Under the pieces are notes generated by a model. The model made no database searches. It was not told the DNA's origin and was given only the letters and a program-made list of their open reading frames with translations. Both the position numbers and the translations under genes were made by a program. From the IMG/VR virus record IMGVR_UViG_3300014838_000039, positions 1 to 38,886 of that record: a stretch of DNA of 38,886 nt. One strand, given 5' to 3'. This DNA comes from a virus. The number at the start of each line of letters is the position of its first letter. The first letter of the stretch is position 1. Positions 14,442 through 20,873 of the stretch are shown one piece after another.

Positions 14442-14912
14442 CTATTTAGTTTTCTCAATCTTCTTGAAGAACTCATCTACCTTCTTGCCATCTTTAACTG
14501 TCTGCTCATCAAATTCCTTAAGTGCTTTCTTTCTCTCTTCTTCAGACTTAGCAGCCTTAACCTTATCTCCAAGCGTCTCGATCTTAAGATCAGATTCATT
14601 AGGAGAACCAGCTAAAGATCCACATTGAATACAGCTATGATTCTCATAACAGCTCTCATGTTTTAAGCATAGACCTACAACTTCATTGTTAACAATAGCC
14701 ATATTAGTCGCACGACGACCACAATGACATTCAATCTGCTTTCCATCTATAGATACCGTAGGATCCCCAAGATAGATAATTCCGTCTTTAACGCCAAATT
14801 CATACTGAATTCGAAAGGTTTTCATTCCTTTCACTGTAGGAACACGAGAATACGTTAATATAGGCAGAAGAACTAAAACTAAAGCTGAAACTGAAAACAA
14901 TCTATTATTCAT
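14442..14912 (-). CDS. Secreted Cys-rich protein with helical tail
   Basis: A 156-residue protein with an N-terminal signal peptide (MNNRLFSVSALVLVLLPIL, cleavage near TYS). The middle holds CHCGRRATNMA and CLKHESCYENHSCIQCGSL, seven Cys and His residues that could bind a metal or form disulphides. The C-terminus (about 105-156) is a highly charged helix (SEEERKKALKEFDEQTVKDG). The CHCGRRA...V.LCLKH pattern resembles the CACGQPG...LICCKEH pattern of the 15121-15363 protein, so the two may be relatives. The ATG overlaps the end of the 14905-15066 gene. Function unknown. Confidence 0.6.
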   Translation of the reverse strand: MNNRLFSVSALVLVLLPILTYSRVPTVKGMKTFRIQYEFGVKDGIIYLGDPTVSIDGKQIECHCGRRATNMAIVNNEVVGLCLKHESCYENHSCIQCGSLAGSPNESDLKIETLGDKVKAAKSEEERKKALKEFDEQTVKDGKKVDEFFKKIEKTK

Positions 14913-15066
14913 CGTCTTTCTCCACAGCGGTGATAAATACCTGTACCAAATCGTTCACAACTTCTTTTACAGTCTTGCCCGTTAGAGCACAAATAGATTT
15001 GAGTTTTTTGTGTCGCTCAGATGGCATTTCCATCGTTACCTTCACAAAGCAAATCTTGTCTTCCAT
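14905..15066 (-). CDS. Small ribbon-helix-helix-like protein
   Basis: Starting at the ATG at 15066, which follows AGAAGGAATC, this gives 53 residues: a beta-strand-like KICFVKVTMEMPSERHKKLK, then ICALTGKTVKEVVNDLVQVF as two helices. This is the layout of a CopG/Arc-type ribbon-helix-helix DNA-binding protein (strand, helix with KKL, GKT turn, second helix). It may be a small regulator of the late or secreted-protein genes. It overlaps the next gene by eight bases. A probable promoter (15089-15116) lies just upstream. Confidence 0.6.
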   Translation of the reverse strand: MEDKICFVKVTMEMPSERHKKLKSICALTGKTVKEVVNDLVQVFITAVEKDDE

Positions 15067-15088
15067 ATTGATTCCTTCTCTTCCTATT

Positions 15089-15116
15089 ATCATACAGCTA
15101 TACAGTTTAATGTAAA
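15089..15116 (-). promoter_or_regulatory. Probable sigma70-type promoter
   Basis: On the minus strand TTTACA (15116-15111) and TATGAT (15094-15089) are 16 nt apart, 23 bases upstream of the ribbon-helix-helix start codon. The match is moderate and the region is AT-rich. Confidence 0.45.
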
Positions 15117-15120
15117 CGTA

Positions 15121-15363
15121 TTATTTAATCGTTGGTCTATGCTCTTTACAACAGATTAAGACTTCATCTATATAGACATGAACAGACTCACCAGGTTGGC
15201 CACAGGCGCATACATAGGGTTGATCATTAATGTATACATGATCTCCATGAGCTTCTGCCTTAATCAATACTCGTTCAACATGCTCTGGTTTAATATGACA
15301 TCTTCTATCGGTGCATAATGAAGGCACAAAAACAACCATCATTAACATGGGCAATACGTACAT
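15121..15363 (-). CDS. Small secreted Cys-rich protein
   Basis: An 80-residue protein with a signal peptide (MYVLPMLMMVVFVPSLC, with a Cys at 17). The mature part includes DHVYINDQPYVCACGQPGES and VLICCKEHRP, a four-Cys cluster that resembles a zinc ribbon or a disulphide knot. The Cys near the cleavage region is not in a clear lipobox. It resembles the 14442-14912 protein in its Cys pattern. The ATG lies two bases after the DUF551 gene's stop and uses AAAGGAATAAC. Function unknown. Confidence 0.6.
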   Translation of the reverse strand: MYVLPMLMMVVFVPSLCTDRRCHIKPEHVERVLIKAEAHGDHVYINDQPYVCACGQPGESVHVYIDEVLICCKEHRPTIK

Positions 15364-15365
15364 TG

Positions 15366-15623
15366 TTATTCCTTTGGGGGTCTAGGCAAACATTGCCAGT
15401 GGGTTACATTATCTCTACATATTCCGCTTGATTCAACTTCATGCCAGCCAGCATTATTGTCATAGCCGTCTATATAATCATTTTTATCTATCCAGGCTAT
15501 CTTCTGTCTATGCTCTCTTGGTGTATAGTAGCCAATCCATATCTCTCTTGAGTCATCACTAAAACATAAGACATGCTTTTCAGTCCTAGGCTTGCGCTTC
15601 TTTACTACGTACCATTTGCTCAT
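15366..15623 (-). CDS. DUF551-like protein
   Basis: An 85-residue protein ending in NVTHWQCLPRPPKE, the characteristic C-terminus of DUF551 (ITHWMPLPEPP). It starts with KHVLCFSDDSREIWIGYYTP, the expected 'V-L...' strand of the family. DUF551 proteins are common in phages and prophages of Gram-negative bacteria and have no known function. The ATG overlaps the stop of the small terminase gene (ATGA), with GGAG upstream. Confidence 0.7.
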   Translation of the reverse strand: MSKWYVVKKRKPRTEKHVLCFSDDSREIWIGYYTPREHRQKIAWIDKNDYIDGYDNNAGWHEVESSGICRDNVTHWQCLPRPPKE

Positions 15624-16171
15624 TCTTTCTCCAATCTTTCATCAACTATTCTTGGTAATACTATTACTTGTCTACCTTCAACGTCGGTCAAAGCTTCTAC
15701 TTTAAGCTGAGCATGGAATTTGGCATCTTCTTTAGCTCTCTTGTCATATCTAGGTAGAGATTGTAATACCATCTTCTCGGATAGCTCTCTCTTAAGAGCA
15801 CCTTTCTCTCTTCGTGAAGCTAATGAATTCATAGCTACTTCATGCGCAGTCTTTAGATCTTGATGCTTAGCAACCCATCTATAGTAAGTTGACTCACATA
15901 TCCCTCTATCGTAATAGAAGTCTTCAATTCTAAAAGCATCGTTATCGGTCCTTGCCCATACTATAAGTTCTTGGCATAGACGTTCTATAAACTTCTGAGT
16001 AATTGGTTTAAACTTAAAATCAAAACAGTCTTGATATTCATCAAACCAAGGAGCAGCGCTTTCTTCGCGATCCCTTGCTATCGTTGTATCGTTTAGAGAC
16101 TTTATGTTAGATTTAACCTTTTTAGTCAGCGATTTTGTCAGCTTCTCTTTGGGCATCGGTTTTTTGACCAT
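15620..16171 (-). CDS. terS: Probable terminase small subunit
   Basis: A 183-residue protein. The N-terminus is basic (KEKLTKSLTKKVKSNIKSLN). Residues about 60-115 form a helix-turn-helix-like region: RLCQELIVWARTDNDAFRIE, then DFYYDRGICESTYYRWVAKH, which matches the DNA-recognition domain of small terminases. The segment AHEVAMNSLASRREKGALKR then leads to a helical oligomerisation region (SEKMVLQSLPRYDKRAKE). It would recognise the packaging site and recruit the large subunit. Five small genes separate it from terL, more than usual. No other packaging candidate is present. The start is supported by AAGGAAGTGG. Confidence 0.65.
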   Translation of the reverse strand: MVKKPMPKEKLTKSLTKKVKSNIKSLNDTTIARDREESAAPWFDEYQDCFDFKFKPITQKFIERLCQELIVWARTDNDAFRIEDFYYDRGICESTYYRWVAKHQDLKTAHEVAMNSLASRREKGALKRELSEKMVLQSLPRYDKRAKEDAKFHAQLKVEALTDVEGRQVIVLPRIVDERLEKE

Positions 16172-16355
16172 ATTCGTACCACTTCCTTAATTGTTCTTTA
16201 ACTTCTTCTGGGGATTGATTTAATAGATCGCCTAACATAAATAGAGGAATCTCTATTGTTTGGCATTTACCATAATCTACTTCTCCCCAGTAGTTTATTT
16301 CATTCTCTAATATCCAGAGAGTTCTCTCTGCTTCTATTTCATCTATTTCAGACAT
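16122..16355 (-). CDS. Small acidic protein, unknown function
   Basis: A 77-residue acidic protein (MSEIDEIEAERTLWILENEI, then WGEVDYGKCQTIEIPLFML, then EEVKEQLRKWYEYGQK). It is mostly helical. Its start overlaps the C-terminal codons of the shifted RusA frame, and its end overlaps the small terminase gene by 50 bases. No family recognised. Confidence 0.5.
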   Translation of the reverse strand: MSEIDEIEAERTLWILENEINYWGEVDYGKCQTIEIPLFMLGDLLNQSPEEVKEQLRKWYEYGQKTDAQREADKIAD

Positions 16356-16739
16356 GTTAATGTGAACTCCGTCCTAGGGTTAGCGTCATATACTTTTCTT
16401 GCGGTTATTTTGGCAATAGTGCAATCATCATAAAATAAGATTCCATTACAAACATCGCCTGGCGAATTTAATTAAATTATCGAGATCGGGCTTAAAGATA
16501 TGAGTTTGACCGTAGAGAGCGTTTCTTCTCTTAAGTGATATAGACTTAGCTGGCTCCATAAAGAATGTGATATCAAGATGTAAGGGCCCTTCTATGAGTG
16601 GTGCGTCATCATGTTGAGAGACTATATCGATACTTGCTATTAGTTTTAAGTTCTTCTGAGGATCGTACATCCTTTTACCAGAGATCCTTGCTCTCATCAA
16701 TGGAGTAGGATCACCCTTGATTATATAAACCTTGCTCAT
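16343..16739 (-). CDS. rusA: RusA-family Holliday junction resolvase, disrupted by a +1 frameshift
   Basis: RusA cuts Holliday junctions during phage recombination. The start (ATG 16739, GAGGAAG upstream) gives KVYIIKGDPTPLMRARISGK, then ITFFMEPAKS, KRRNALYG, and HIFKPDLDNLIKFA. In this frame the protein then stops at 16446 after ARRCL. Skipping one base at 16460 gives GDVCNGILFYDDCTIAKITA then RKVYDANPRTEFTL. That is the expected 'DxxNGxxxxDDxxI' end of RusA, with both catalytic Asp regions, finishing at 16343 (131 residues in all). The break falls right between the two conserved Asp motifs. It may be a real mutation, an error in the sequence, or a programmed shift; the site is not a known slippery sequence. 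ERF upstream fits a recombination role. Confidence 0.85.
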
Positions 16740-16750
16740 TACAATCTTCC

Positions 16751-17062
16751 TCACTTAAATGGTTGATCTCGCATTCTTTGATTTACTTCAATGAGATGTT
16801 CAGTTTTTTTATGCATATCTCTTTGTAGTTGCAATAATACATTTTTAAGATCTTTAGGAGGCAAAAAACAAAGAGCATCAATAGACAACAATGAAATCAA
16901 AGCATGTGATATTTCAGGATATTCTACAGCTTCAGCCATTTTATGAGTCCATTGTATCCATTCATCCATTGTGAAAGCGCTCATATTAGCGCCCATCTTG
17001 AATAATTTCTCTGGAGTAATATCAATAGATAATGATTCAGTGTCAGGGATATATTTAATCAT
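16751..17062 (-). CDS. Unknown helical protein between replication and RusA genes
   Basis: A 103-residue protein, mostly helical: GANMSAFTMDEWIQWTHKMA, then YPEISHALISLLSIDALCFL, then KDLKNVLLQLQRDMHKKTEH. It lies between the winged-helix replication-type gene and rusA. It overlaps the alternative GTG of rusA. No family recognised. Confidence 0.5.
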   Translation of the reverse strand: MIKYIPDTESLSIDITPEKLFKMGANMSAFTMDEWIQWTHKMAEAVEYPEISHALISLLSIDALCFLPPKDLKNVLLQLQRDMHKKTEHLIEVNQRMRDQPFK

Positions 17063-17067
17063 AGTTG

Positions 17068-18015
17068 TTACTTTCTTTTATCTTCAGGGATAAATTGTCC
17101 CCAAAATGAGTCCGGTTCTTTATATTTACCGATGATGGAATTAGTGCGATTAGATGGGTTTATACTAGCATTTTCTGGGTAGAATGTATCGTCTTTTTGA
17201 TATGATTTTTGAACACGAACCCACTTAGCGTTATCGGGCATATTATAACGCTTTTTCATCGTGTCATATAACTCTAAATTGATCGGAAGATTATTTTTAA
17301 TGCTGACTCCATGGCAATAGGTCTCAAACCATAAAAAGCTATCTTCAGGTAAAATACATGGCTTGAATTTATCTAAAGTAGCTCGCAGAGCTTCTTCTGC
17401 ATATATAATTAACCTAATTTGTCCCCACAATGTCAATCCAATCTTGTCATTTATTTCTCTTAAAACAGCAGGGATCTTTAAACTTGAAACTTTTTCCATC
17501 CTTACCTCTTCTTTTTTGTTAGGTTTTTCAAACATATTATTTAAAATCCCACCCAAGCTATAAGATTCTTTACTCTCAGATACACTAGTACTAGTTATAA
17601 AACTGTTCTCTTCTAAGCATGGTGTAACATTTGGCTCTAGGACCTGTTTTCCAGGACCATGCATGAAGTACCCTAAAGTTAATTTATACCAATAGTTAAC
17701 TAACCCTGGTAACTTCTTACGAGCCTCTGGAAAATCTGCAAGAGCATTAAATTTAGGGGAAATAATGTAGATACAAGTCTGTCTAGTTTTACGTTGGATC
17801 TTCTTAATCCATCCCTGCTCATTCAATTCTTTAAGAATTAAATTAACTGTTTTACGAGAACATCCAATCCACATAGCTATATTAGCCTGTGAAGGGAATA
17901 TTTTGTCATATTTTGAATTTAATTTCAGTAGGAAATTGACGACTAGGACAGCGAATTGAGATTTATCTTGAAAAAAGGCTTGCCATAAGCTTTTTCTTAC
18001 TATATAGTTATTCAT
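17068..18015 (-). CDS. Winged-helix replication-initiation-type protein (O/DnaD-like)
   Basis: A 315-residue protein. Residues about 1-95 are a winged-helix DNA-binding domain: QFAVLVVNFLLKLNSKYDKI, then FPSQANIAMWIGCSRKTVNL (recognition helix), then ILKELNEQGWIKKIQ. This is the layout of plasmid and phage replication initiators. Residues 165-235 include MEKVSSLKIPAVLREINDKI and LTLWGQIRLIIYAEEALRA, a helical region that could recruit a host helicase. The tail is basic. It is the only replication candidate and sits next to the control region. It lacks a clear ribosome-binding site and overlaps an upstream 10-codon leader (18012-18044). The role is inferred from domain layout and position. Confidence 0.6.
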   Translation of the reverse strand: MNNYIVRKSLWQAFFQDKSQFAVLVVNFLLKLNSKYDKIFPSQANIAMWIGCSRKTVNLILKELNEQGWIKKIQRKTRQTCIYIISPKFNALADFPEARKKLPGLVNYWYKLTLGYFMHGPGKQVLEPNVTPCLEENSFITSTSVSESKESYSLGGILNNMFEKPNKKEEVRMEKVSSLKIPAVLREINDKIGLTLWGQIRLIIYAEEALRATLDKFKPCILPEDSFLWFETYCHGVSIKNNLPINLELYDTMKKRYNMPDNAKWVRVQKSYQKDDTFYPENASINPSNRTNSIIGKYKEPDSFWGQFIPEDKRK

Positions 18016-18044
18016 GTCTGTATGTATGGTTTGTAGTTATTCAT
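18012..18044 (-). other. Ten-codon leader ORF overlapping the replication-gene start
   Basis: ATGAATAACTAC at 18044 opens MNNYKPYIQT and stops at TGA (18014-18012), which overlaps the replication-gene ATG (ATGA). The main gene begins with the same 12 bases except the last (ATGAATAACTAT), so the start region is duplicated. Neither start has a good ribosome-binding site, so coupling is plausible but unproven. Confidence 0.45.
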
Positions 18045-18124
18045 ATACATGTGACCCTTAGGGGTAAGCGATAATCAGAAGTTTCTCAGTTGCGACTGTA
18101 TTATTGCGGGATTAAAAATTTGTG

Positions 18125-18150
18125 AAAGCTCTAGATTCGTCTAGGGCTTT
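18125..18150. terminator. TTCG-capped hairpin, possible terminator
   Basis: AAAGCTCTAGA (18125-18135) pairs with TCTAGGGCTTT (18140-18150) across a TTCG tetraloop, 11 bp with one wobble. On the plus strand it is followed by TGCTTTTTAATT. On the minus strand only TTTCAC follows. It lies between the repressor-type gene and the replication gene. It may stop the repressor transcript or serve as replication-region structure. Confidence 0.5.
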
Positions 18151-18168
18151 TGCTTTTTAATTCAATTT

Positions 18169-18253
18169 ATTACTTAATGTGTCGGCTATATGTTTTAATT
18201 TTTATATTAAAATTAAGTAATTGAGACTATGGTAGCAACTTCTCAATTAGCCG
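18169..18253. repeat. Overlapping inverted repeats in the control region
   Basis: ATTACTTAAT (18169-18178) with ATTAAGTAAT (18212-18221), AATTGAGA (18219-18226) with TCTCAATT (18241-18248), and outer CGGCTA (18183-18188) with TAGCCG (18248-18253). The first two pairs share bases, so they are partly exclusive. The 249-bp gap that holds them has no gene. A replication origin, a regulatory RNA or an attenuator are candidates. Confidence 0.6.
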
Positions 18254-18264
18254 TCTAGTCCTAT

Positions 18265-18507
18265 CTATACAATTCCTAATTCTTTCTCCATTTTTAAGAC
18301 ATATCTCAAGATTAAACCATACGATTTTACTCTCGGATGATATTTGTTATTTACGAATGCACATAAACAACTTAAACCTATCCCAATTTCTTTAGCTAGC
18401 TTTAATAGACTAGACGTATGATCTATGCCTTGCATACAAGCTTTAATTCTAACTTGATTCAGTCTCATTCTTAAACTCTCAAGTTCTATACTCATTTGGG
18501 CTAACAT
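18265..18507 (-). CDS. Small helix-turn-helix regulator (Cro/repressor-like)
   Basis: An 80-residue protein. Residues about 33-52 (LKLAKEIGIGLSCLCAFVNN) read as a classical helix-turn-helix with the GIG turn, followed by a dimerisation-like helix (GLILRYVLKMEKELGI). The N-terminus is a coiled helix (SIELESLRMRLNQVRIKACM). It is transcribed away from the early operon, and its promoter overlaps the early promoter at a 15-bp palindrome. It therefore probably represses one or both, including its own gene. No integrase is present, so a lysogenic role is not supported. The ribosome-binding site is GGAG. Confidence 0.7.
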   Translation of the reverse strand: MLAQMSIELESLRMRLNQVRIKACMQGIDHTSSLLKLAKEIGIGLSCLCAFVNNKYHPRVKSYGLILRYVLKMEKELGIV

Positions 18508-18540
18508 AATTACTCCATGGTTATTGTATTACATAGTTAC

Positions 18541-18568
18541 AGTATATCATACTTATACATATTGACAA
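18541..18568 (-). promoter_or_regulatory. Leftward promoter of the HTH regulator
   Basis: On the minus strand TTGTCA (18568-18563) and TATACT (18546-18541) are 16 nt apart, 34 bases upstream of the regulator ATG. Its -35 box overlaps the -35 box of the divergent rightward promoter. Confidence 0.65.
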
Positions 18569-18572
18569 TATG
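18558..18572. promoter_or_regulatory. 15-bp perfect palindrome, likely operator
   Basis: CATATTG-A-CAATATG is symmetric about one central base and covers both divergent -35 boxes. It lies 51 bases from the helix-turn-helix gene. Binding of a dimer here would block both promoters. Confidence 0.65.
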
Positions 18573-18589
18573 CTACTATATGTTATAAT
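18562..18589 (+). promoter_or_regulatory. Rightward early promoter (consensus sigma70)
   Basis: TTGACA (18562-18567) and TATAAT (18584-18589), both exact consensus, with a 16-nt spacer. It lies 42 bases before the zinc-ribbon microprotein ATG and drives the ERF operon. Confidence 0.8.
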
Positions 18590-18631
18590 ATAAGTATATA
18601 TAAATATCCTACTATTCATTAAGGGAATAAC

Positions 18632-18736
18632 ATGGAAGATTTCACATTTCATTGTCTCAATTGTTCAGGCATCATACCTGATGATAGCTGTGGCTTCTGC
18701 TCAGCTGAATGCTTAAAAGAATACGTAAGCAAATGA
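18632..18736 (+). CDS. Zinc-ribbon microprotein, 34 aa
   Basis: A 34-residue product (MEDFTFHCLNCSGIIPDD, then SCGFCSAECLKEYVSK) with CxxC and CxxC-x3-C motifs typical of a compact zinc ribbon. AAGGGAATAAC precedes the ATG. First gene of the early operon. Its stop overlaps the start of the next gene (ATGA). It resembles the Cys pattern of the 30294-30611 protein. It may be a protein-binding adaptor or host-takeover factor; function unknown. Confidence 0.6.
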   Translation: MEDFTFHCLNCSGIIPDDSCGFCSAECLKEYVSK

Positions 18737-18816
18737 ACCTATATAGAATATTAGCTGGCGCCTTGTGCGCCATTGTTTTACACTTATGGCTAAATAAATT
18801 ATCTAAAGAGGATTAA
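18733..18816 (+). CDS. One-helix membrane microprotein, 27 aa
   Basis: A 27-residue product, MNLYRILAGALCAIVLHLWL followed by NKLSKED, with one membrane helix and a charged tail. It overlaps the zinc-ribbon gene by four bases (ATGA) and ends two bases before the ERF start, so all three are translationally linked. Its stop lies inside the AAAGAGG region that serves the ERF gene. Function unknown. Confidence 0.5.
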   Translation: MNLYRILAGALCAIVLHLWLNKLSKED

Positions 18817-18817
18817 T

Positions 18818-19453
18818 ATGTCACAACAACTGATGTCAGATCAAATAGATCAATTAGCAACTGCTCTCGCTAAAGCTCAAGGCGAATTCGATACCGCTGG
18901 GAAAAATCAAAAGAACCCATTCTTTAAAAGTAACTATGCTGATCTTGAATCGGTCGTAGAAGCCTCTAGACCGGCTCTTTCTAAATACGGCTTATCAGTC
19001 GTTCAATCTCCTAGTATCGTTGGCGAAAATGGATCCTCATGCTTAATAACCATACTTATGCATGCATCTGGACAATGGATTAAATCAGTAGCAGAATACA
19101 AACCAGTAAAAAATGACATCCAATCTCTTTCAAGCTACAATACCTACTTGAAACGTATGTGCTATACCAGCCTCGTTGGCGTTGTTGTAGGAGAAAACGA
19201 CGACGATGGCGAAGGAGCAGTGGTTCGTAATGGATCATATAATCAGACTCAAGAAGCAGCAAACGTTGAACCTACGATAGATTCTTATCAATTACAGGAC
19301 ATAAGAAACACTCTCAAAGGATATCCGGATAGCGCATTTAGAGTACTTAAGAGATTGAAAATAGAGAACTTTAGCGAAATAAAAAGAAAAGATTTCTCTG
19401 ACGTGATAAAATGGGTTCACTCATTAATTGCAGTAGAAACTAAAAAAGATTAG
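18818..19453 (+). CDS. erf: ERF-family single-strand annealing recombinase
   Basis: A 211-residue protein of the P22 Erf superfamily, which anneals complementary DNA strands and helps circularise or concatenate phage genomes. Family landmarks are LATALAKAQGEFDTAGKNQK, then NPFFKSNYADLESVVEASRP, then LSKYGLSVVQSP, then CLITILMHASGQWI and an SLSSYNTYLKRMCYTSLVGV segment. The C-terminal 60 residues are variable and helical. The length is typical for the family. It lies in the rightward early operon. Together with RusA it suggests an annealing route for a circularly permuted genome. Confidence 0.93.
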   Translation: MSQQLMSDQIDQLATALAKAQGEFDTAGKNQKNPFFKSNYADLESVVEASRPALSKYGLSVVQSPSIVGENGSSCLITILMHASGQWIKSVAEYKPVKNDIQSLSSYNTYLKRMCYTSLVGVVVGENDDDGEGAVVRNGSYNQTQEAANVEPTIDSYQLQDIRNTLKGYPDSAFRVLKRLKIENFSEIKRKDFSDVIKWVHSLIAVETKKD

Positions 19454-19462
19454 GAGTATTAA

Positions 19463-19642
19463 GTGGATGAAGCACAAAAGATATTTAGATACGGATCACC
19501 AAGCAAACTAGATACTGCACCTTATGGCACCGAATGCTATGTCGCTCAAGTCAATAAACCTAACGAATTTGAAGTATACAAACAATACAGTCATAATGAA
19601 GAAGAACCTAATTGGTTGTTTGTAGAATACAAAAAAGACTAA
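19463..19642 (+). CDS. Small acidic protein of the early operon, unknown
   Basis: A 59-residue product starting at GTG (19463) after TAGGAG, nine bases after the ERF stop (DEAQKIFRYGSPSKLDTAPY, then GTECYVAQVNKPNEFEVYKQ). It is acidic and likely globular. Last gene before the strong terminator at 19700. No family recognised. Confidence 0.6.
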   Translation: MDEAQKIFRYGSPSKLDTAPYGTECYVAQVNKPNEFEVYKQYSHNEEEPNWLFVEYKKD

Positions 19643-19699
19643 ATAAAATTCATAGTGGAACCTGACGAAGCCCCAGGCGAAGACATGGTCCTTTTCTTT

Positions 19700-19740
19700 A
19701 TATACCCCCTAGAGAGCCTTAATCTTTCTGGGGGGTATAT
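19700..19740 (+). terminator. Strong intrinsic terminator of the early operon
   Basis: A 17-bp stem (ATATACCCCCTAGAGAG with CTTTCTGGGGGGTATAT, two wobbles) and a 7-nt loop, followed by CTTTGTTT. It lies between convergent genes. The T-run favours ending the rightward transcript. Confidence 0.85.
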
Positions 19741-19750
19741 CTTTGTTTAC

Positions 19751-19779
19751 TCTCGGCGTAGCTATTTAGCGGAGACGGA
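19751..19779. repeat. Palindromic element, copy 1
   Basis: TCTCGGCGTAGC (19751-19762) and GCGGAGACGGA (19769-19779), with GCTA/TAGC and TCTC/GAGA pairing. The same element occurs at 33194-33223. It overlaps the last codon region of the 19762-19965 gene and so forms part of its stop. Confidence 0.7.
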
Positions 19780-19965
19780 AGAAGTAGGTAGATCAGGCAA
19801 TGCAACCTGAGTGCCGATCTCTTCCTCAATCACTTCTTCTACAATCTTTTCAGCTACGCAATCATTGCCCCAACCTAGGCCATATTTCATGCCAGCTAGT
19901 GCAATAACACAGACTACAACAATAACTATTTTTAGAACTGGACTTTGAAAGTTTGGTAATACCAT
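19762..19965 (-). CDS. Small single-pass membrane protein at the end of the late block
   Basis: A 67-residue protein with one strong membrane helix (LKIVIVVVCVIALAGMKYGL, about 11-30) and an acidic tail (CVAEKIVEEVIEEEIGTQVA, then LPDLPTSSVSAK). It is the last late gene after the fibres, a common position for lysis or fibre-assembly genes. Holin or spanin-like roles are conceivable, but the acidic tail is not typical of a holin. The ribosome-binding site is AAGGGAAC. The stop codon lies in a palindromic repeat. Confidence 0.55.
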   Translation of the reverse strand: MVLPNFQSPVLKIVIVVVCVIALAGMKYGLGWGNDCVAEKIVEEVIEEEIGTQVALPDLPTSSVSAK

Positions 19966-19990
19966 TTTTGTTCCCTTAAAAATTGGGCCA

Positions 19991-20872
19991 TTAAAAGAAT
20001 TCAGTTATTAGACATAAGCCAGGAGCGCCATTTCCACAAGGATATGATGGAGAAACTGAATATTGGAAAGATGAACTACCTCCCGAACCATATCCTGTTG
20101 CATCATTTTTTGTTAAGTTATTATTTGTACCTCCAGCATATTCGGTTGCTCCGCCAGATCCATATATAGTATTAGCTCCCCCAGACCATACATACCACTG
20201 AAATGCATCGCCTACGGTATTAAATGCCATATTCCCTGCTTGACCTTGAACATTCAGATCACCACCAGTAGCCGTTCCACCTAATCCTACAAAGGTAATA
20301 GGAGCCGCTATAGAACCAATTTGTCCACCATTAGCCGTCATAAAGGCACCAAAAGTAGAAGTACCTCCAGCAATAGCAGAAACACTAGATGTACCACCTA
20401 TACTTCCAGCTCCAATAGTTACTGTTTGACTAGCTCCTATCTGAGCAGCACTAAATAATCGTTTACAATATCCTCCAGCAGATCCTGAAATACTTTTTAA
20501 AAATCCATCACCACCGCATCCACCACCTAAAAGCTCAACGGATACCTGACTTATCCCTAAGCTTGGAATATAAGAGAAGGTCCCTGGAGTATTAAAGGTA
20601 ACAGTATTAATAACAGGAGTAGCTCCTCCTCCACCACCACCGAGTGGAATCCACGTACCATAATTTCTGGCTGTAGCGACAAGCATGTAAGCCAATGAAG
20701 TACTGTATACTGGCGTAGCGCCAGGAGTTGTGATCTGATTAAGCCATATAGTACCAATATCATATCCTATATAATCACTGGTTGTCGGGGCCCGAGTCTC
20801 AAATATAAAGTTAGGAGGCGTAGGAGCATTAACACCTTGATAAGCCAATGAATAACGACCTTGTATTGCCAT
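19991..20872 (-). CDS. Glycine-rich fibre tip protein
   Basis: Starting at the ATG at 20872, which follows AAGGGAAATAAT, this gives 293 residues. A beta-rich N-terminus (AIQGRYSLAYQGVNAPTPPN) carries a D..G.IWLNQ patch seen in other fibre proteins here. Gly-rich repeats follow (GGGCGGDGFLK, GSAGGYC, GSGGATEYAGGTNN, GYGSGGSSS). It is probably a receptor-contact or fibre-tip protein. It starts two bases before the end of the 20874-23243 gene, so it is translationally coupled. The Gly-rich sequence resembles polyglycine sandwich adhesins; this is inference. Confidence 0.6.
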   Translation of the reverse strand: MAIQGRYSLAYQGVNAPTPPNFIFETRAPTTSDYIGYDIGTIWLNQITTPGATPVYSTSLAYMLVATARNYGTWIPLGGGGGGATPVINTVTFNTPGTFSYIPSLGISQVSVELLGGGCGGDGFLKSISGSAGGYCKRLFSAAQIGASQTVTIGAGSIGGTSSVSAIAGGTSTFGAFMTANGGQIGSIAAPITFVGLGGTATGGDLNVQGQAGNMAFNTVGDAFQWYVWSGGANTIYGSGGATEYAGGTNNNLTKNDATGYGSGGSSSFQYSVSPSYPCGNGAPGLCLITEFF

Positions 20873-20873
20873 A

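Noticed and set aside
17068-18507. Lysogeny module
   Set aside because: A small HTH regulator is present, but no integrase, excisionase or attachment site could be found.
18818-19453. RecT/Redbeta instead of ERF
   Set aside because: The KNPFFKSNYADL and HASGQW patterns belong to the ERF family.
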